A stretch of DNA of 64,000 nucleotides from Kushneria marisflavi. Its GTDB lineage: Bacteria; Pseudomonadota; Gammaproteobacteria; Pseudomonadales; Halomonadaceae. The stretch covers positions 2,914,001 to 2,978,000 of the forward strand of contig NZ_CP021358.1 of assembly GCF_002157205.1 (NCBI RefSeq), in the 5' to 3' direction. Position numbers and translations under genes: made by a program. The notes under the pieces are model-generated. The model worked only from the letters and a program-made list of their open reading frames with translations. It was not told the DNA's origin and did not search any database. This document shows, in pieces, positions 9,105 to 18,588 of the stretch. Each line of letters begins with the position of its first letter. Positions within the stretch are counted from its first letter, which is position 1.

Positions 9105-10016
9105 ATGGATTCAGGTAGAGCAGAACCGCGGCTGCATCACATTCGGGCCTTTGTGGCCGTGGCCACCCACGGCAGCATCCGCTCGGCCGCGCGTGAGCTG
9201 GGCATGTCGCAACCGGCCATGACCCGGTCCATTCGCGAGCTGGAAGCGCTCATGAATACGGCACTGCTGGTGCGCGGGGCCAGCGGTGTGACGTTGACCG
9301 ACAGTGGGCGGGCGCTTGAACGTCATGCCCGGATGATCGTCAGTGAACTCAGACGGGCGCGTGACAGTGTGGATCAGGTCAGCGGTCGTGGTCGTGGTCA
9401 TGTGGCCATCGGGGTATCGGCTACCGTCGCCCGGACCATTCTGCCGGCGGTTGTGGCCCGCTTTCAGAAGGACTATCCGCAGGTGAGCATGCATCTTCAG
9501 GAGGGACAGCTGTCGGCGCTGGTCGAGCGGCTGCGTTCCGGAGAACTCGATTTTACGATCAGCACGGTGGATACGGACACCATCGATCATGATCTGCGTA
9601 TTCAGCCGCTGTTCGACAAGCCATTTGTGGTGGTCATGCGCCATGATCATCCGCTGGCCGGGGCCACCAACCCCGAGATGCTGTGTCATGCCCGCTGGGT
9701 GTTGCCCACGCCGCGAAGCGGCTATTACGCCGGTCTTTATCGCTGGCTGGATGAAAAACACATCATCAACGCACAGTCACGCCTTGAGTGTGATTCCTTT
9801 ACGACCTCGCTGAACCTGATCGCCCAGAGCGACATGATCGGGGTCTTTGCTCAGGGCATGGTGGCCCATCATGGCATGGCCGGTCTGGTCGAACTGAGCC
9901 TTGAAACACCGCTGCCGTCGGCGCGCTTTCACCTGGTCCGCCATCAGGAACGGCCTCTGACCCCGGCGGCAGAACGGCTGGCACAGCTTTTTGAATACGA
10001 AAGCCGTGCCGGATGA
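9105..10016 (+). CDS. abgR: LysR-family regulator, probable AbgR
   Basis: A 303-residue LysR protein with its HTH at about residues 13-70 (HGSIRSAARELGMSQPAMTRS) and effector domain at about 95-300. Starts are possible at 9066, 9087 and 9105; 9105 is preferred because GAGAG at 9094-9098 is 6 nt away and the distance to the HTH is typical. It is divergent from abgT-abgA-abgB, the same arrangement as abgR in E. coli, so it probably controls that operon in response to an aromatic amide or its product. The regulatory role is inferred from position. Confidence 0.85.
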   Translation: MDSGRAEPRLHHIRAFVAVATHGSIRSAARELGMSQPAMTRSIRELEALMNTALLVRGASGVTLTDSGRALERHARMIVSELRRARDSVDQVSGRGRGHVAIGVSATVARTILPAVVARFQKDYPQVSMHLQEGQLSALVERLRSGELDFTISTVDTDTIDHDLRIQPLFDKPFVVVMRHDHPLAGATNPEMLCHARWVLPTPRSGYYAGLYRWLDEKHIINAQSRLECDSFTTSLNLIAQSDMIGVFAQGMVAHHGMAGLVELSLETPLPSARFHLVRHQERPLTPAAERLAQLFEYESRAG

Positions 10017-10078
10017 ATGGGCCTTGCCCGCGGACTCGGCTAGAATCAGCCCCTTTGGCGCATTCAGGAGACCATGCC

Positions 10079-10564
10079 ATGCCTTCTTTCGATATCGTGT
10101 CCGAATTTGACAAGCATGAAGCCACCAACGCTGTCGATCAGGCCAACCGCGAGGTACAGACTCGCTTTGACTTTCGTGGGGTCGATGCCAGCTTCACTCT
10201 GGAAGGAGAGAAGGTGTCGCTGGAAGCCGATGCCGATTTCCAGCTCAAGCAGATGCTCGACATCCTGCGTTCCAAACTGATCAGTCGGGGCATTGATGCC
10301 CGCTGCATGGATGAGCAGGAGCCCGTGCTGTCCGGCGTCAAGGCGCGTCAGGAAGTTCAGCTCAAGCAGGGCCTCGAGCAGCCTGACTGCAAGGCGATCG
10401 TCAAGCAGCTCAAGGAGTCGAAGCTCAAGGTGCAAAGCGCCATTCAGGGCGACAAGGTTCGCGTGACCGGCAAGAAACGCGATGACCTGCAGCAGGCCAT
10501 TGCGCTGTTGAAAAGCGAAGAGGGGCCGGATCTGCCGCTGCAGTTTGATAACTTCCGCGATTGA
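10079..10564 (+). CDS. yajQ: YajQ family nucleotide-binding protein
   Basis: A 161-residue protein starting MPSFDIVSEFDKHEA at ATG 10079 (AGGAG upstream), the highly conserved YajQ N-terminus, with NREVQTRFDFRG and RDDLQQAIALLK also typical. YajQ proteins bind nucleotides; in Xanthomonas and Pseudomonas relatives they bind c-di-GMP and act with a LysR regulator. Length equals the family norm. Whether c-di-GMP is bound here is inference, though a diguanylate cyclase is encoded at 13152-14753. Confidence 0.95.
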   Translation: MPSFDIVSEFDKHEATNAVDQANREVQTRFDFRGVDASFTLEGEKVSLEADADFQLKQMLDILRSKLISRGIDARCMDEQEPVLSGVKARQEVQLKQGLEQPDCKAIVKQLKESKLKVQSAIQGDKVRVTGKKRDDLQQAIALLKSEEGPDLPLQFDNFRD

Positions 10565-10585
10565 TGCGACCCGCGGCCTCCGGCG

Positions 10586-11536
10586 TCAGAGCTTGCGGCC
10601 GCCACGTCCCTGCTTGTAAAAGCGCTGCTCGCGCCAGCCGGGCACGTTTTCGCGCTGGCCGGGCGTGCGCCGATAGCGCTTGTATTCCCATTGATACTGC
10701 ATGGGGTCCAGTGCAATGGCATTTTCGACACTGGCGTTGACGCCACGCGCTGACAGGGCGTCATCATCCTGGGCATAGACTCGCTCGTCGGCCTTGAGAA
10801 AGTGGATATCAAAGCCGCGTCGATCCTCGCGCCGTCTGGCCACGCCGGTCACGACCCGAGCGTTGGTGCGCGAAACCAGCCGTGGCAGCAGGGTGGCGGT
10901 GTAGGCCGGATAGCCAAGGAAGTCGGCAAATTCGCCGCTGCCCCAGTCCGGCACCTGATCGGGCAGAATGCCGATCGCCTCGCTGCGCTTGAGGGCCTTT
11001 AAAAGCGCCGCCACACCGCGCGAGGTCGTGGGGACGAGACTGGCTCCCATGCGCTCGCGACCGTGTCGAATGACGGGGTCAAGCGCACTGATCTTGGGCG
11101 GTTCGTACATGGCCGTGAACGGGAAGTGGCTGGAGAGCCAGAAGTTGAGAATCTCCCAGTTGCCAAAGTGGGGCGCCAGCACGATCACGCCGCGTCCCTC
11201 GGCGCGCGCCTCATCGAGCAGTTCACGCCCATGCACCTCGACAATCGACTTCTCCACCGCCTCGGGATCCCCCTGCCAGGCAAATCCCAGCTCCATCATG
11301 GTCGCGATCGAATGGCGCAGGCTGTCATGAATCTGCTGTCGGCGGGTCTGTTCGCTGACCTCCGGAAAGGCCTGGCGCAGATTCATGCGCGTAATGCGTC
11401 GCTCGCGCACGCCAATCAGGCTGTAAACGGGTTCGAAACGTGAGGCCAGACGCCACAGAGTGGACGGCGTGCGCTGCGAGAGCACTTGCCAGAGGCGCAT
11501 GATAAGGCGCGCCTGCCAGTTGTCTTTCATCGTCAT
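10586..11536 (-). CDS. LpxL/HtrB-family lipid A acyltransferase
   Basis: A 316-residue protein of the lysophospholipid acyltransferase superfamily. The catalytic HX4(D/E) motif is seen as HFGNWE in VLAPHFGNWEI, followed by PPKISALDPVIRHGRERMG and ILPDQVPDWGSG, which match LpxL/LpxM. The start is ATG 11536 (MTMKDNWQ) or ATG 11530; an open extension to 11929 lacks family similarity. It transfers a secondary acyl chain to Kdo2-lipid IVA at the inner membrane. A second, diverged paralogue lies at 28786-29712. Which acyl position is modified is unknown. Confidence 0.9.
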   Translation of the reverse strand: MTMKDNWQARLIMRLWQVLSQRTPSTLWRLASRFEPVYSLIGVRERRITRMNLRQAFPEVSEQTRRQQIHDSLRHSIATMMELGFAWQGDPEAVEKSIVEVHGRELLDEARAEGRGVIVLAPHFGNWEILNFWLSSHFPFTAMYEPPKISALDPVIRHGRERMGASLVPTTSRGVAALLKALKRSEAIGILPDQVPDWGSGEFADFLGYPAYTATLLPRLVSRTNARVVTGVARRREDRRGFDIHFLKADERVYAQDDDALSARGVNASVENAIALDPMQYQWEYKRYRRTPGQRENVPGWREQRFYKQGRGGRKL

Positions 11537-11798
11537 TGCTACGCTTTGGTGGTGTCGAAATCGACGGGGAGTATAACCAGTTGACTGCGCGGCTTCATGG
11601 CCGGGTGGTGCGATAACCCAGGATGACCTGTCCCGGGAGGTGCCGTCAATGCTGGAAAATCCCTCGCAATCGGGCCAGCCTGTAGCCATCGATTCAAGTC
11701 TGTCGCTTATCGATTGAAGCCAGAGCAATTGATGTTTCAAGGCGCGTTGACCGTCAATGCTACTGACCCATCCATGTTCGCCGTCCTGTGAGGAAGCC

Positions 11799-13142
11799 AT
11801 GGCTCGTCCACTGTTGACCCTGATCCTGCCACCGCTGCTGGGGCTTTTCATTCTGGCCCTGGGCAACGGGTTTCTATCCACGCTGGTGACATTACGACTC
11901 GATAACGCCGGCGCCTCGGTGGAGACCATCGGCTGGGTGTCCTCGGCCTACTATGTGGGACTGGCGCTGGGGGCGGTGCTCAACGATCGTCTGCTGCTGC
12001 GCATCGGACATATCCGGGCCTATGCCTGCTTTGCCTCGCTGGTGGCCGCCGCCGCACTGGCTCAGGCGCTGTGGCTTGATGCCGGCTGGTGGTTTGCCAT
12101 GCGTCTGGTGGGTGGCTGGGCCACGGTCGGGGTCTATCTGGTGATCGAAAGCTGGCTTTTGACCAGCGGCGATTCGGCCCGCCGCGGCCAGATACTGGCC
12201 TTTTACATGATCTCGCTCTACGCGGCGCTGGCACTCGGGCAATTGCTGCTGGGGCTTTTCGAGGCGCCTTTCGATGCCACGCCCTATGTGGTGATCGGTA
12301 TGCTGGCGTCGCTTTCGGTACTGCCGCTTTGCATCATTCCCCGGGTGTCGCCACTGCTGGAGCATGCCGTGCCGCTGCCGCCCTGGCGGCTGATTCGCGT
12401 GACGCCGACCGGGATCATGGGCGTTTTTGGCTCGGGACTGATCGTGGCGGCGCTCTATTCGCTGCTGCCCCTGTATCTTCAGCAGACGGGACTGTCGGTT
12501 GAACGGCTGGGTCAGTTCATGGCCGCGGTCATCGTGGGCGGTATGGCCCTGCAATATCCCATGGGGCGATGGTCGGATCGCCATGATCGCCAGATTGTTC
12601 TGATCATTCTTGGCATGACGCTGATTGCGCTCTCCCTGGCGTTGCCGCTGGCGGCGGCCATGAGCGAGCTGGCACTGGGCATTGTGCTCTTTGTGTTCGG
12701 AGGCATGGCGTTTTCGCTCTATCCGGTGGCCATGAGTCACGCCGCCGATCGAGCGCCGCCCCAGGCGCTGGTTGGCATGAGTCAGGGGCTGCTTCTGATC
12801 AATGCGGTGGGCTGCACGCTCAGCGCCCCCATACTGACAGGGGTGATGGGGCAGACGGGCGGTAACGGGCTGTTCTATGGTCTTGCCATGATCTCGGCGG
12901 CCATGGCGCTATTTTTCATGTGGCGGCGCAGTGTGCGTCCGGCCCCGCAGCCGGTGGCGCCGTTTGCCGCACACCCGGTACAGACCGTGGTGGGTGCCGA
13001 GCTTGATGTGACTGAAGAGATGGTGGCCGGGGCTGAAATTCAGGCAGAAAAGGATGAGGCCGAAGAGGCGGCGCATCAGGACAATGCGCGTTATGACAGT
13101 GCTGCGCACGCCAATGATAAAACGGCACCTCTCTCACAGTGA
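11799..13142 (+). CDS. MFS transporter, YcaD-like
   Basis: A 447-residue, 12-helix permease; ATG 11799 follows GAGGAAGCC. The helix 2-3 loop carries LNDRLLLRIGHIRAYA and the second-half loop has GRWSDRHDRQIV. About 60 residues after the last helix form an acidic, Ala/Glu/Asp-rich cytoplasmic tail (VTEEMVAGAEIQAEKDEAEE and on), longer than in most relatives. The substrate is unknown. It is divergent from the acyltransferase gene, with about 260 bp between them. Confidence 0.88.
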   Translation: MARPLLTLILPPLLGLFILALGNGFLSTLVTLRLDNAGASVETIGWVSSAYYVGLALGAVLNDRLLLRIGHIRAYACFASLVAAAALAQALWLDAGWWFAMRLVGGWATVGVYLVIESWLLTSGDSARRGQILAFYMISLYAALALGQLLLGLFEAPFDATPYVVIGMLASLSVLPLCIIPRVSPLLEHAVPLPPWRLIRVTPTGIMGVFGSGLIVAALYSLLPLYLQQTGLSVERLGQFMAAVIVGGMALQYPMGRWSDRHDRQIVLIILGMTLIALSLALPLAAAMSELALGIVLFVFGGMAFSLYPVAMSHAADRAPPQALVGMSQGLLLINAVGCTLSAPILTGVMGQTGGNGLFYGLAMISAAMALFFMWRRSVRPAPQPVAPFAAHPVQTVVGAELDVTEEMVAGAEIQAEKDEAEEAAHQDNARYDSAAHANDKTAPLSQ

Positions 13143-13151
13143 GGGTAAGGA

Positions 13152-14753
13152 TCAGATATCGAAGGTGAGATTTTGATCATGAAAGCGCCAGGTGTTACGG
13201 CCTTCGCGCTTGGCTCGATACATCGCCTGATCGGCCAGCTGGACCAGTGTCCTGACATCATCGGTATCGCTGCCCAGTACTGCGATGCCGATGCTGATGC
13301 CCAGCTGCACCTTTTGACCGTCAGCCAGCGTTAGCGGCTGGTTGATGCTGTCGATCAGACGCTGCGCCATGACGGCCAGATCCTCGCGAGGTGTGCGATG
13401 ATCGAGCAGCATCACGAACTCGTCGCCGCCCAGGCGGGCTGAAAAGTCATGCTGGCGCGAGATGGCGCGCAGTGTTCCGGCGATCTGCTGGAGCACTTCA
13501 TCGCCGGCATGGTGGCCATGGGCATCATTGATCTGCTTGAAGTGGTCGAAATCGAGCAGCATCAAGGCATGGTGATGTTCAGGATGAAGGCGGTGATAGC
13601 GCTCGATGACGCTCAGCCGACGCTCGAAACCCAGACGGTTGCCTAGCCCGGTCAGCGGGTCGGTCATCGCCAGTTTCTCGGCAGCTTCAGCCGTCCGACG
13701 CCGCTCGGTGACGTCGTGGGCCACGCCCTGAAGACGGCCCTCTTCCAGACGGCTGACCATGACGTTGACCCAGCGCCGCTGTTCATTTTCGCCTATCGCC
13801 ATTTCCCATTCGCGAGTGCCGTCCCGACGGGCACGGCGCGTGGCAAGCTCTTCGGTGGTAGGACAGCCCTCGCTGATCAGCGATGTAAAGGTGATCGGCG
13901 GTGCGGTGGTATCCAGCGCTCTGCCCGCCAGAAATAGCCGGCAAAAGGCTGGATTGGCGGACAGCAGATGCCCCTGACCGTCGAGTTCAAAAATGCCGGC
14001 CTCGACGTTGTCAAAGAGCGTGCGGTAGCGTCGCTCCTCGATTTCACGGGCCAGCCGCTGCCGGCGTTCCTCGCTCAGGCTGCTGACCAGACGATCGATC
14101 ATGGCATTGACGCTAAACACCAGCTTGCCGATCTCATCCTTGTGATGGCCTCCGGGTGGGGGCAGTTTCTGACCCGTTTCCGCCTCCAGGGAGTGCAGTT
14201 TTTGTGAAATATCACTGATCGGGCGGGTCACGAAATAAAATACCACCAGAATCACGCTCAGGCCGATCCCCAGAAGCTGCAGGACAAGCGCCATTGACAG
14301 AAATCGCGTGGCGTTGTTGACCATACTATCAATCCAGTCCTGATCCGGTACCAGCGTCATGCGGCAGACCTCCTGAGCGGGGTCGAACGGGGAGTGGATG
14401 GTCCGGGTCATGGGCGTCCCGCCCTGATGCTCGTTGGCATTGGCATGATCGGCCAGTGCGCTGTCATCGCGACGAATCAGCCGCGCTTCACGCACGATAC
14501 GATTGCTCAGGAGCCCCTGGGTCACTTCACCGGCCAGCTGTGTGTCGTCCAGAAAACAGGCGATCTGGGCCGTGCGCTCGACCGTGGCAATCAGCCCCTC
14601 AAGCCGCGTTTGCTGGATTTTTTTTTCGGATTCAGCACGCAGGTGTACGGCCGAGACCAAAAAGGCGATCCCCAGTGCGCCCACGATGACGACGATGCTG
14701 GCGGCAGCGCGCAGGGCCAGCCGGCTGCGGAAAAGGCGCATCAGGCCTTTCAT
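13152..14753 (-). CDS. Membrane diguanylate cyclase (sensor-HAMP-PAS-GGDEF)
   Basis: A 533-residue protein. TM1 is at about residues 13-35, a periplasmic region of about 115 residues follows, then TM2 at about 155-178, a HAMP-like linker, a PAS domain (about 240-350) and a GGDEF domain (about 365-530). The active site is intact (RLGGDEFVML) and an inhibitory RxxD site (RQHD) sits five residues before it, so product inhibition by c-di-GMP is likely. Its ATG overlaps the stop of the PstS-like gene by 4 nt, and a porin precedes that. It probably converts a periplasmic cue into c-di-GMP. Confidence 0.94.
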   Translation of the reverse strand: MKGLMRLFRSRLALRAAASIVVIVGALGIAFLVSAVHLRAESEKKIQQTRLEGLIATVERTAQIACFLDDTQLAGEVTQGLLSNRIVREARLIRRDDSALADHANANEHQGGTPMTRTIHSPFDPAQEVCRMTLVPDQDWIDSMVNNATRFLSMALVLQLLGIGLSVILVVFYFVTRPISDISQKLHSLEAETGQKLPPPGGHHKDEIGKLVFSVNAMIDRLVSSLSEERRQRLAREIEERRYRTLFDNVEAGIFELDGQGHLLSANPAFCRLFLAGRALDTTAPPITFTSLISEGCPTTEELATRRARRDGTREWEMAIGENEQRRWVNVMVSRLEEGRLQGVAHDVTERRRTAEAAEKLAMTDPLTGLGNRLGFERRLSVIERYHRLHPEHHHALMLLDFDHFKQINDAHGHHAGDEVLQQIAGTLRAISRQHDFSARLGGDEFVMLLDHRTPREDLAVMAQRLIDSINQPLTLADGQKVQLGISIGIAVLGSDTDDVRTLVQLADQAMYRAKREGRNTWRFHDQNLTFDI

Positions 14754-15181
14754 GGCGACTCACTGATGGTCAGTAAAACGCGCATGTTCGGCGGCATTTC
14801 GGCGACGTCCACATAGCCGAGAGCGTTGTTGTTGTGCGTCACGATGTCGACAAGATCCTTCAGCGTGTCGGTCTGCTGTGGGGGAGAGGCGCGGCCGGAA
14901 AAGACCAGTCTTGCCCAGTAGGAATTGATCTCGGCCATGTCCTTTTTCACCAGCGCCTTGTAAAAACGAGCCTTGAGCGGTCCCTGATCGATCGGCAGGG
15001 CCACGCTGTTATCAGGCAGGCGCCGGTAGCGGCCCATGAAAATATTGACCGCCTCGCCATGGTTGATCTGGTGTACGGGACTTGCCTCGTTGATGACGAT
15101 GGCAATGTCGGCCCGGACCGGGGTGCTGATTATCAGGACAGCAACTGTGGCAAGGCACGTCAGGGGCATGAAGCGGGGCAC
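14750..15181 (-). CDS. Small PstS-like periplasmic substrate-binding protein
   Basis: A 143-residue protein. GTG at 15181 is chosen because AAGGAG lies six bases upstream. The N-terminus is a signal peptide ending near TPVRA, followed by DIAIVINEASPV. NIFMGRYRRLPDN and ALGYVDVAEMP resemble the short 'phosphate ABC transporter substrate-binding' (PBP-like) proteins often found next to sensory enzymes rather than Pst permeases. It is the middle gene of an operon with a porin (10 nt upstream) and a diguanylate cyclase (4-nt overlap), so it may present a ligand to the cyclase. The ligand identity is not shown. Confidence 0.8.
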   Translation of the reverse strand: MPRFMPLTCLATVAVLIISTPVRADIAIVINEASPVHQINHGEAVNIFMGRYRRLPDNSVALPIDQGPLKARFYKALVKKDMAEINSYWARLVFSGRASPPQQTDTLKDLVDIVTHNNNALGYVDVAEMPPNMRVLLTISESP

Positions 15182-15191
15182 GGAAGTCTCC

Positions 15192-16352
15192 TTAAAAGAT
15201 GAAATCCAGCCCGAGGCTGACAAGGTTTGATTGATCGTCCTTCCAGGTGCCGTCGGTTCCACGCCACAGCAGTCCGGGTGAGCGGGTATGGATACGGTCA
15301 AACTGGGCCTTGAGGGCCAGGTTGGTGGCCACGTCATAGCGAAGCCCCAATGACCAGGTGTTCTGATTGACGTTGGAGCTGAAGGGATCTTCGCTATCAT
15401 CATGCGTTCTGATGCCTGACATCAGCGCATAGGGTGTCCATTGCTCCATTCGCCACGCTGCTGAGACAAATCCGGTATCCAGCCAGGTACTACCCCTGGC
15501 AAAAATGTCGCGATTCCAGGTCGCCTGCAGTTGCAGGGGCCCCGAGCTGTAGGACGCTCCCAGTGAATAGACCTGTATTTCGTCAAAACCGGTCAGACGA
15601 TTCAGGTAGTCATTGGCATCGATGTTGAAAAATTGACTTACAAGGTCAGCATCAGCGCCGCTGAAATCAACGTCTGACCGAATTCGGGTATAGCCGGCGC
15701 GAAACCTCCAGGGGCCGGTTTCAAAATTGAGATGACCGCCCAGCACGTGGTGGGCATCAAAATCCACCTGCAGGGCATCTGTCATGAAAAATCGGCTGTC
15801 GGAAGTGCCGGCAAAAAAACGTGCCCAGACCAGATCATCGCCGACCGGTCGGGTAAAGGTCATGTCAGCACCATCAATATAAGTCAGCTGCAGCACCCCG
15901 AAATGATCCACAGGTGGGCGAATCCAGGGGGAGGCATAGCCGATATAACGTGACTCCGAGAGCAGGTCGACATCCCAGCCCAGCCGGCCGACCCGCATCT
16001 GAAAATCCGGTGTCGGGGCGTAACGCACAAAGGCCAGCATCAGCTCGGGGCTGAAATCACCAGAGCTGCGATACTGGCTCATGCCCTGCACCACGGCATC
16101 GAGCTCGCTGGTCAGAAACAGGCTGGCCTGCAGGCCCAGCCGCGTATCGGTTCGGGCGCTCAAGCCCTGTTCGGCGCCTTTGGGCTGGCCGGTGTCACGC
16201 ACAAAGTCGGCTTTTCCTTGATCGCTGTGAATGAGACCCGCCGTGCCAAACCCACTAATTGTTACCCGGTCTTCCAAAAGGTGTGTCTGCGCCTGAGCAG
16301 CGGTGCTGCCTATCAGCAAAAGCGTTGTCAGCAAAAGTGCATGAAACTTCAT
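15192..16352 (-). CDS. Porin-like outer-membrane beta-barrel protein
   Basis: A 386-residue protein with a clear signal peptide (MKFHALLLTTLLLIGSTAAQA) and alternating strand patterns throughout. The start ITISGFGTAGLIHSD-like segment and the last residue Phe (LGLDFIF) are typical of barrels inserted by BAM. DMTFTRPVGDDLVWARFF and similar segments match uncharacterised gammaproteobacterial porin-like proteins found beside PstS-like/GGDEF genes. It is the first gene of a three-gene operon. Channel specificity is unknown. Confidence 0.85.
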   Translation of the reverse strand: MKFHALLLTTLLLIGSTAAQAQTHLLEDRVTISGFGTAGLIHSDQGKADFVRDTGQPKGAEQGLSARTDTRLGLQASLFLTSELDAVVQGMSQYRSSGDFSPELMLAFVRYAPTPDFQMRVGRLGWDVDLLSESRYIGYASPWIRPPVDHFGVLQLTYIDGADMTFTRPVGDDLVWARFFAGTSDSRFFMTDALQVDFDAHHVLGGHLNFETGPWRFRAGYTRIRSDVDFSGADADLVSQFFNIDANDYLNRLTGFDEIQVYSLGASYSSGPLQLQATWNRDIFARGSTWLDTGFVSAAWRMEQWTPYALMSGIRTHDDSEDPFSSNVNQNTWSLGLRYDVATNLALKAQFDRIHTRSPGLLWRGTDGTWKDDQSNLVSLGLDFIF

Positions 16353-16546
16353 CAGACTTGGGTCTCGCCACGTCGAAAAACAGAGTCGTCGACAAAAGTT
16401 TCATCCGTCGAGCGTCAAGAACGAGCAACTTATGTCGGCCGTAATGGCATCGACTTTAACGGCGAGGGGAAAGAAATCATGCGATGAAAAGAGCACGATA
16501 ACGAGGGCATTCCAATGTCTGCCGCTGTCATCGTGATGCCAGGGGA

Positions 16547-17272
16547 TTAACGTGCCGGATCGACCACGCCATTGACCGAGGCATTGCGTCGAAACCAGCC
16601 GGCAATGCTGGCACGCGGCAGACGGGTGGGCAGTACCTCATGGGGGACGGCGTCCGACAGAAAACAGGCCAGCGTGCCGGCCTCCGGGTGCACCCGGGTC
16701 ATTTCGCGAATCGGGGCGTGTGGATCGAAACCATCCGGCCCCTGCTGCTGGCTTTCGAACAGCACCATCTCGCCGCCGCCATCAATGGGCCAATCGCGGT
16801 TGAGATAGGTCACCGTGGAGATCACCCGATTGGCGCGTCCCTGAAAGCTGTCCACGTGACGCTTGTAAAAGGCGCCCGGTGGGTAACGGGCAAAATGGGC
16901 CTCGAACTCGAACAGACCGATGAACAGCGCCCGGTTGATCTCCTCGCGCAGCTCATCAAGGCGCTGGAGATAGACCTGCTGAGCCGGGCTTTCCCGGTTC
17001 AGCCAGCGGATCGCGTCGCCGCGAACGCTGGAGGCCAGCTGATGTTCCTGTAGTCGGCCAATACCGGCGCTTGTCAGGGCGTCATGCGCTTCAAGACGCT
17101 CAAGATCAGACAGCAGGGCGTCTATCAGTGCTGATGAAAAGAAGTCGCGCTGATGACTGAATCCCTGGTGAATCAGGTCTTCGATGAGGACGTCGATACG
17201 CTCCGGGTTCAGGGGCGAGGCCGCCAGCAGGGCTTGAACCTCGCGGTCAAAATCATCAATGACGGTACTCAT
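16547..17272 (-). CDS. 2-oxoglutarate/Fe(II)-dependent oxygenase (SM-20/prolyl hydroxylase-like)
   Basis: A 241-residue double-stranded beta-helix protein. The iron-binding HxD is visible in YKRHVDSFQG, the distal His in DAVPHEVLPT, and the 2OG-binding Arg in RASIAGWFRR. YLNRDWPIDGGGEMVLF is typical of bacterial P4H-like oxygenases. It overlaps the upstream NudL-type gene by 4 nt, so the two are co-transcribed. The substrate may be a protein prolyl or similar residue; not determinable here. Confidence 0.9.
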   Translation of the reverse strand: MSTVIDDFDREVQALLAASPLNPERIDVLIEDLIHQGFSHQRDFFSSALIDALLSDLERLEAHDALTSAGIGRLQEHQLASSVRGDAIRWLNRESPAQQVYLQRLDELREEINRALFIGLFEFEAHFARYPPGAFYKRHVDSFQGRANRVISTVTYLNRDWPIDGGGEMVLFESQQQGPDGFDPHAPIREMTRVHPEAGTLACFLSDAVPHEVLPTRLPRASIAGWFRRNASVNGVVDPAR

Positions 17273-17898
17273 GACGGGCGCCTGCGTGAGGGTCGAGGAG
17301 GAAGATGGCGAAGGGGCGAGGCTTCAGGATAGCGATCCAGCCCGATATCCACATGAAAGGCGACGCTTAAAAGTTCGACGACCATCATCGCTGACAGCCC
17401 CCATAGCGTGTGCTCAAAAATCGTGTAGCTGGGCACATACCAGCAGGCGTCATCATCGCGAATCACGTCGGTATGCTGGCGCGGGTCGGTCATCAGGCGT
17501 GCCAGCTCGACCTCAAAGATGGTGTCGATCTCATCGGGATTGGGCGTAAAGGACACGTCGGGCCCAATCAGCCCTACAAAGGGTGTCACGATCATGCCGT
17601 TGGCGGAAAAGCGCTCGGAAAGCCGGCCCAGCAATTGCACCCGCTCGGGCGGCAGGCCGATCTCCTCGAAACTTTCCCGCAGGGCGCAGTCCTCAAGGCT
17701 TTCGTCTTCGGGGTCCAGCTTGCCGCCCGGAAAGGCCACCTGCCCGGCATGAGAGCTCAGACGCGCGTTGCGGCGCGTGAGCAACAGGGTGGGCGTTTCA
17801 TGGTTGATGATCGGCATCAACACGGCAGCCCGTGGATGATGACCGTCCAGCCGGGCCGGGCGATAGTCATGAAGTCGATGTTGCGCCGCTAGCAGCAT
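17269..17898 (-). CDS. NudL-type Nudix hydrolase (CoA pyrophosphatase)
   Basis: A 209-residue protein. The Nudix box is preceded by AFPGGKLDPEDE and reads ALRESFEEIGL; the upstream RRNARLSSHAGQVAFPGG segment is the NudL/CoAse UPF0035 signature. It is expected to cleave CoA to 3',5'-ADP and 4'-phosphopantetheine with Mg or Mn. ATG 17898 is chosen over GTG 17907 because GGAAAG is correctly spaced only for the former. It overlaps the oxygenase gene by 4 nt. Confidence 0.9.
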   Translation of the reverse strand: MLLAAQHRLHDYRPARLDGHHPRAAVLMPIINHETPTLLLTRRNARLSSHAGQVAFPGGKLDPEDESLEDCALRESFEEIGLPPERVQLLGRLSERFSANGMIVTPFVGLIGPDVSFTPNPDEIDTIFEVELARLMTDPRQHTDVIRDDDACWYVPSYTIFEHTLWGLSAMMVVELLSVAFHVDIGLDRYPEASPLRHLPPRPSRRRPS

Positions 17899-18012
17899 AA
17901 GGGACACTTTCCAGAAAAATCAGGGCGTCATGACAAAATCGCCAATCGACACATGAAGTGATCAGACGTAGTGTAAAGCGTTCGGTCACTCGCCGTAAGC
18001 GACGGGGAAAGC

Positions 18013-18588
18013 ATGAATTTTTGCAGTCATTGCGGCGCGCCGGTGCGCTTTGCCATTCCATTGGACGATGATCGTCCGCGTTATCTGTGTGACAACTGCG
18101 GCACCATCCATTATCAGAATCCACGGATTGTGGCCGGTAGTCTACCCATTGTGGATGATCGGGTACTGCTGTGTCGGCGGGCGATTTCCCCGCGGGAAGG
18201 GTACTGGACGCTGCCGGCCGGATTCATGGAAAACGGCGAAACCACGCCCGAGGCCGCCATTCGAGAAACCCGCGAAGAGGCCTGTGCCGAGATCGAGCTG
18301 GGTGGTCTCTACACCATGGTTGATCTGCCGCACATCAATCAGGTCTACATGATCTATCTGGCGCGACTGCGCAATGATCTTGAGCCGGCCTTCTCGGCAG
18401 GGCCTGAAAGTCTTGAAGTGCGTCTTTTCCGTGAAGAGGACATCCCCTGGTCGGAGCTGGCCTTTTCCACCATTACGAAAACGCTTGAATACTATTTCCG
18501 CGACCGAGCCCGCTTTGGTCGCGACGCACTCGATGTTCAGCACCTGGCGCTGTATCCCCTGCATGCCGATGTGATTCGCCGCTGGTAG
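18013..18588 (+). CDS. Nudix hydrolase with N-terminal zinc ribbon
   Basis: A 191-residue protein. A zinc ribbon is formed by CSHCG (residues 4-8) and CDNCG (residues 26-30), followed by a Nudix box GFMENGETTPEAAIRETREE. The layout resembles NudC-like or ADP-ribose/NAD-type pyrophosphatases but is shorter than NudC and lacks its N-terminal domain. The probable role is nucleotide-sugar or dinucleotide clean-up in the cytoplasm. The stop codon sits in the loop of a strong hairpin. Confidence 0.9.
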   Translation: MNFCSHCGAPVRFAIPLDDDRPRYLCDNCGTIHYQNPRIVAGSLPIVDDRVLLCRRAISPREGYWTLPAGFMENGETTPEAAIRETREEACAEIELGGLYTMVDLPHINQVYMIYLARLRNDLEPAFSAGPESLEVRLFREEDIPWSELAFSTITKTLEYYFRDRARFGRDALDVQHLALYPLHADVIRRW

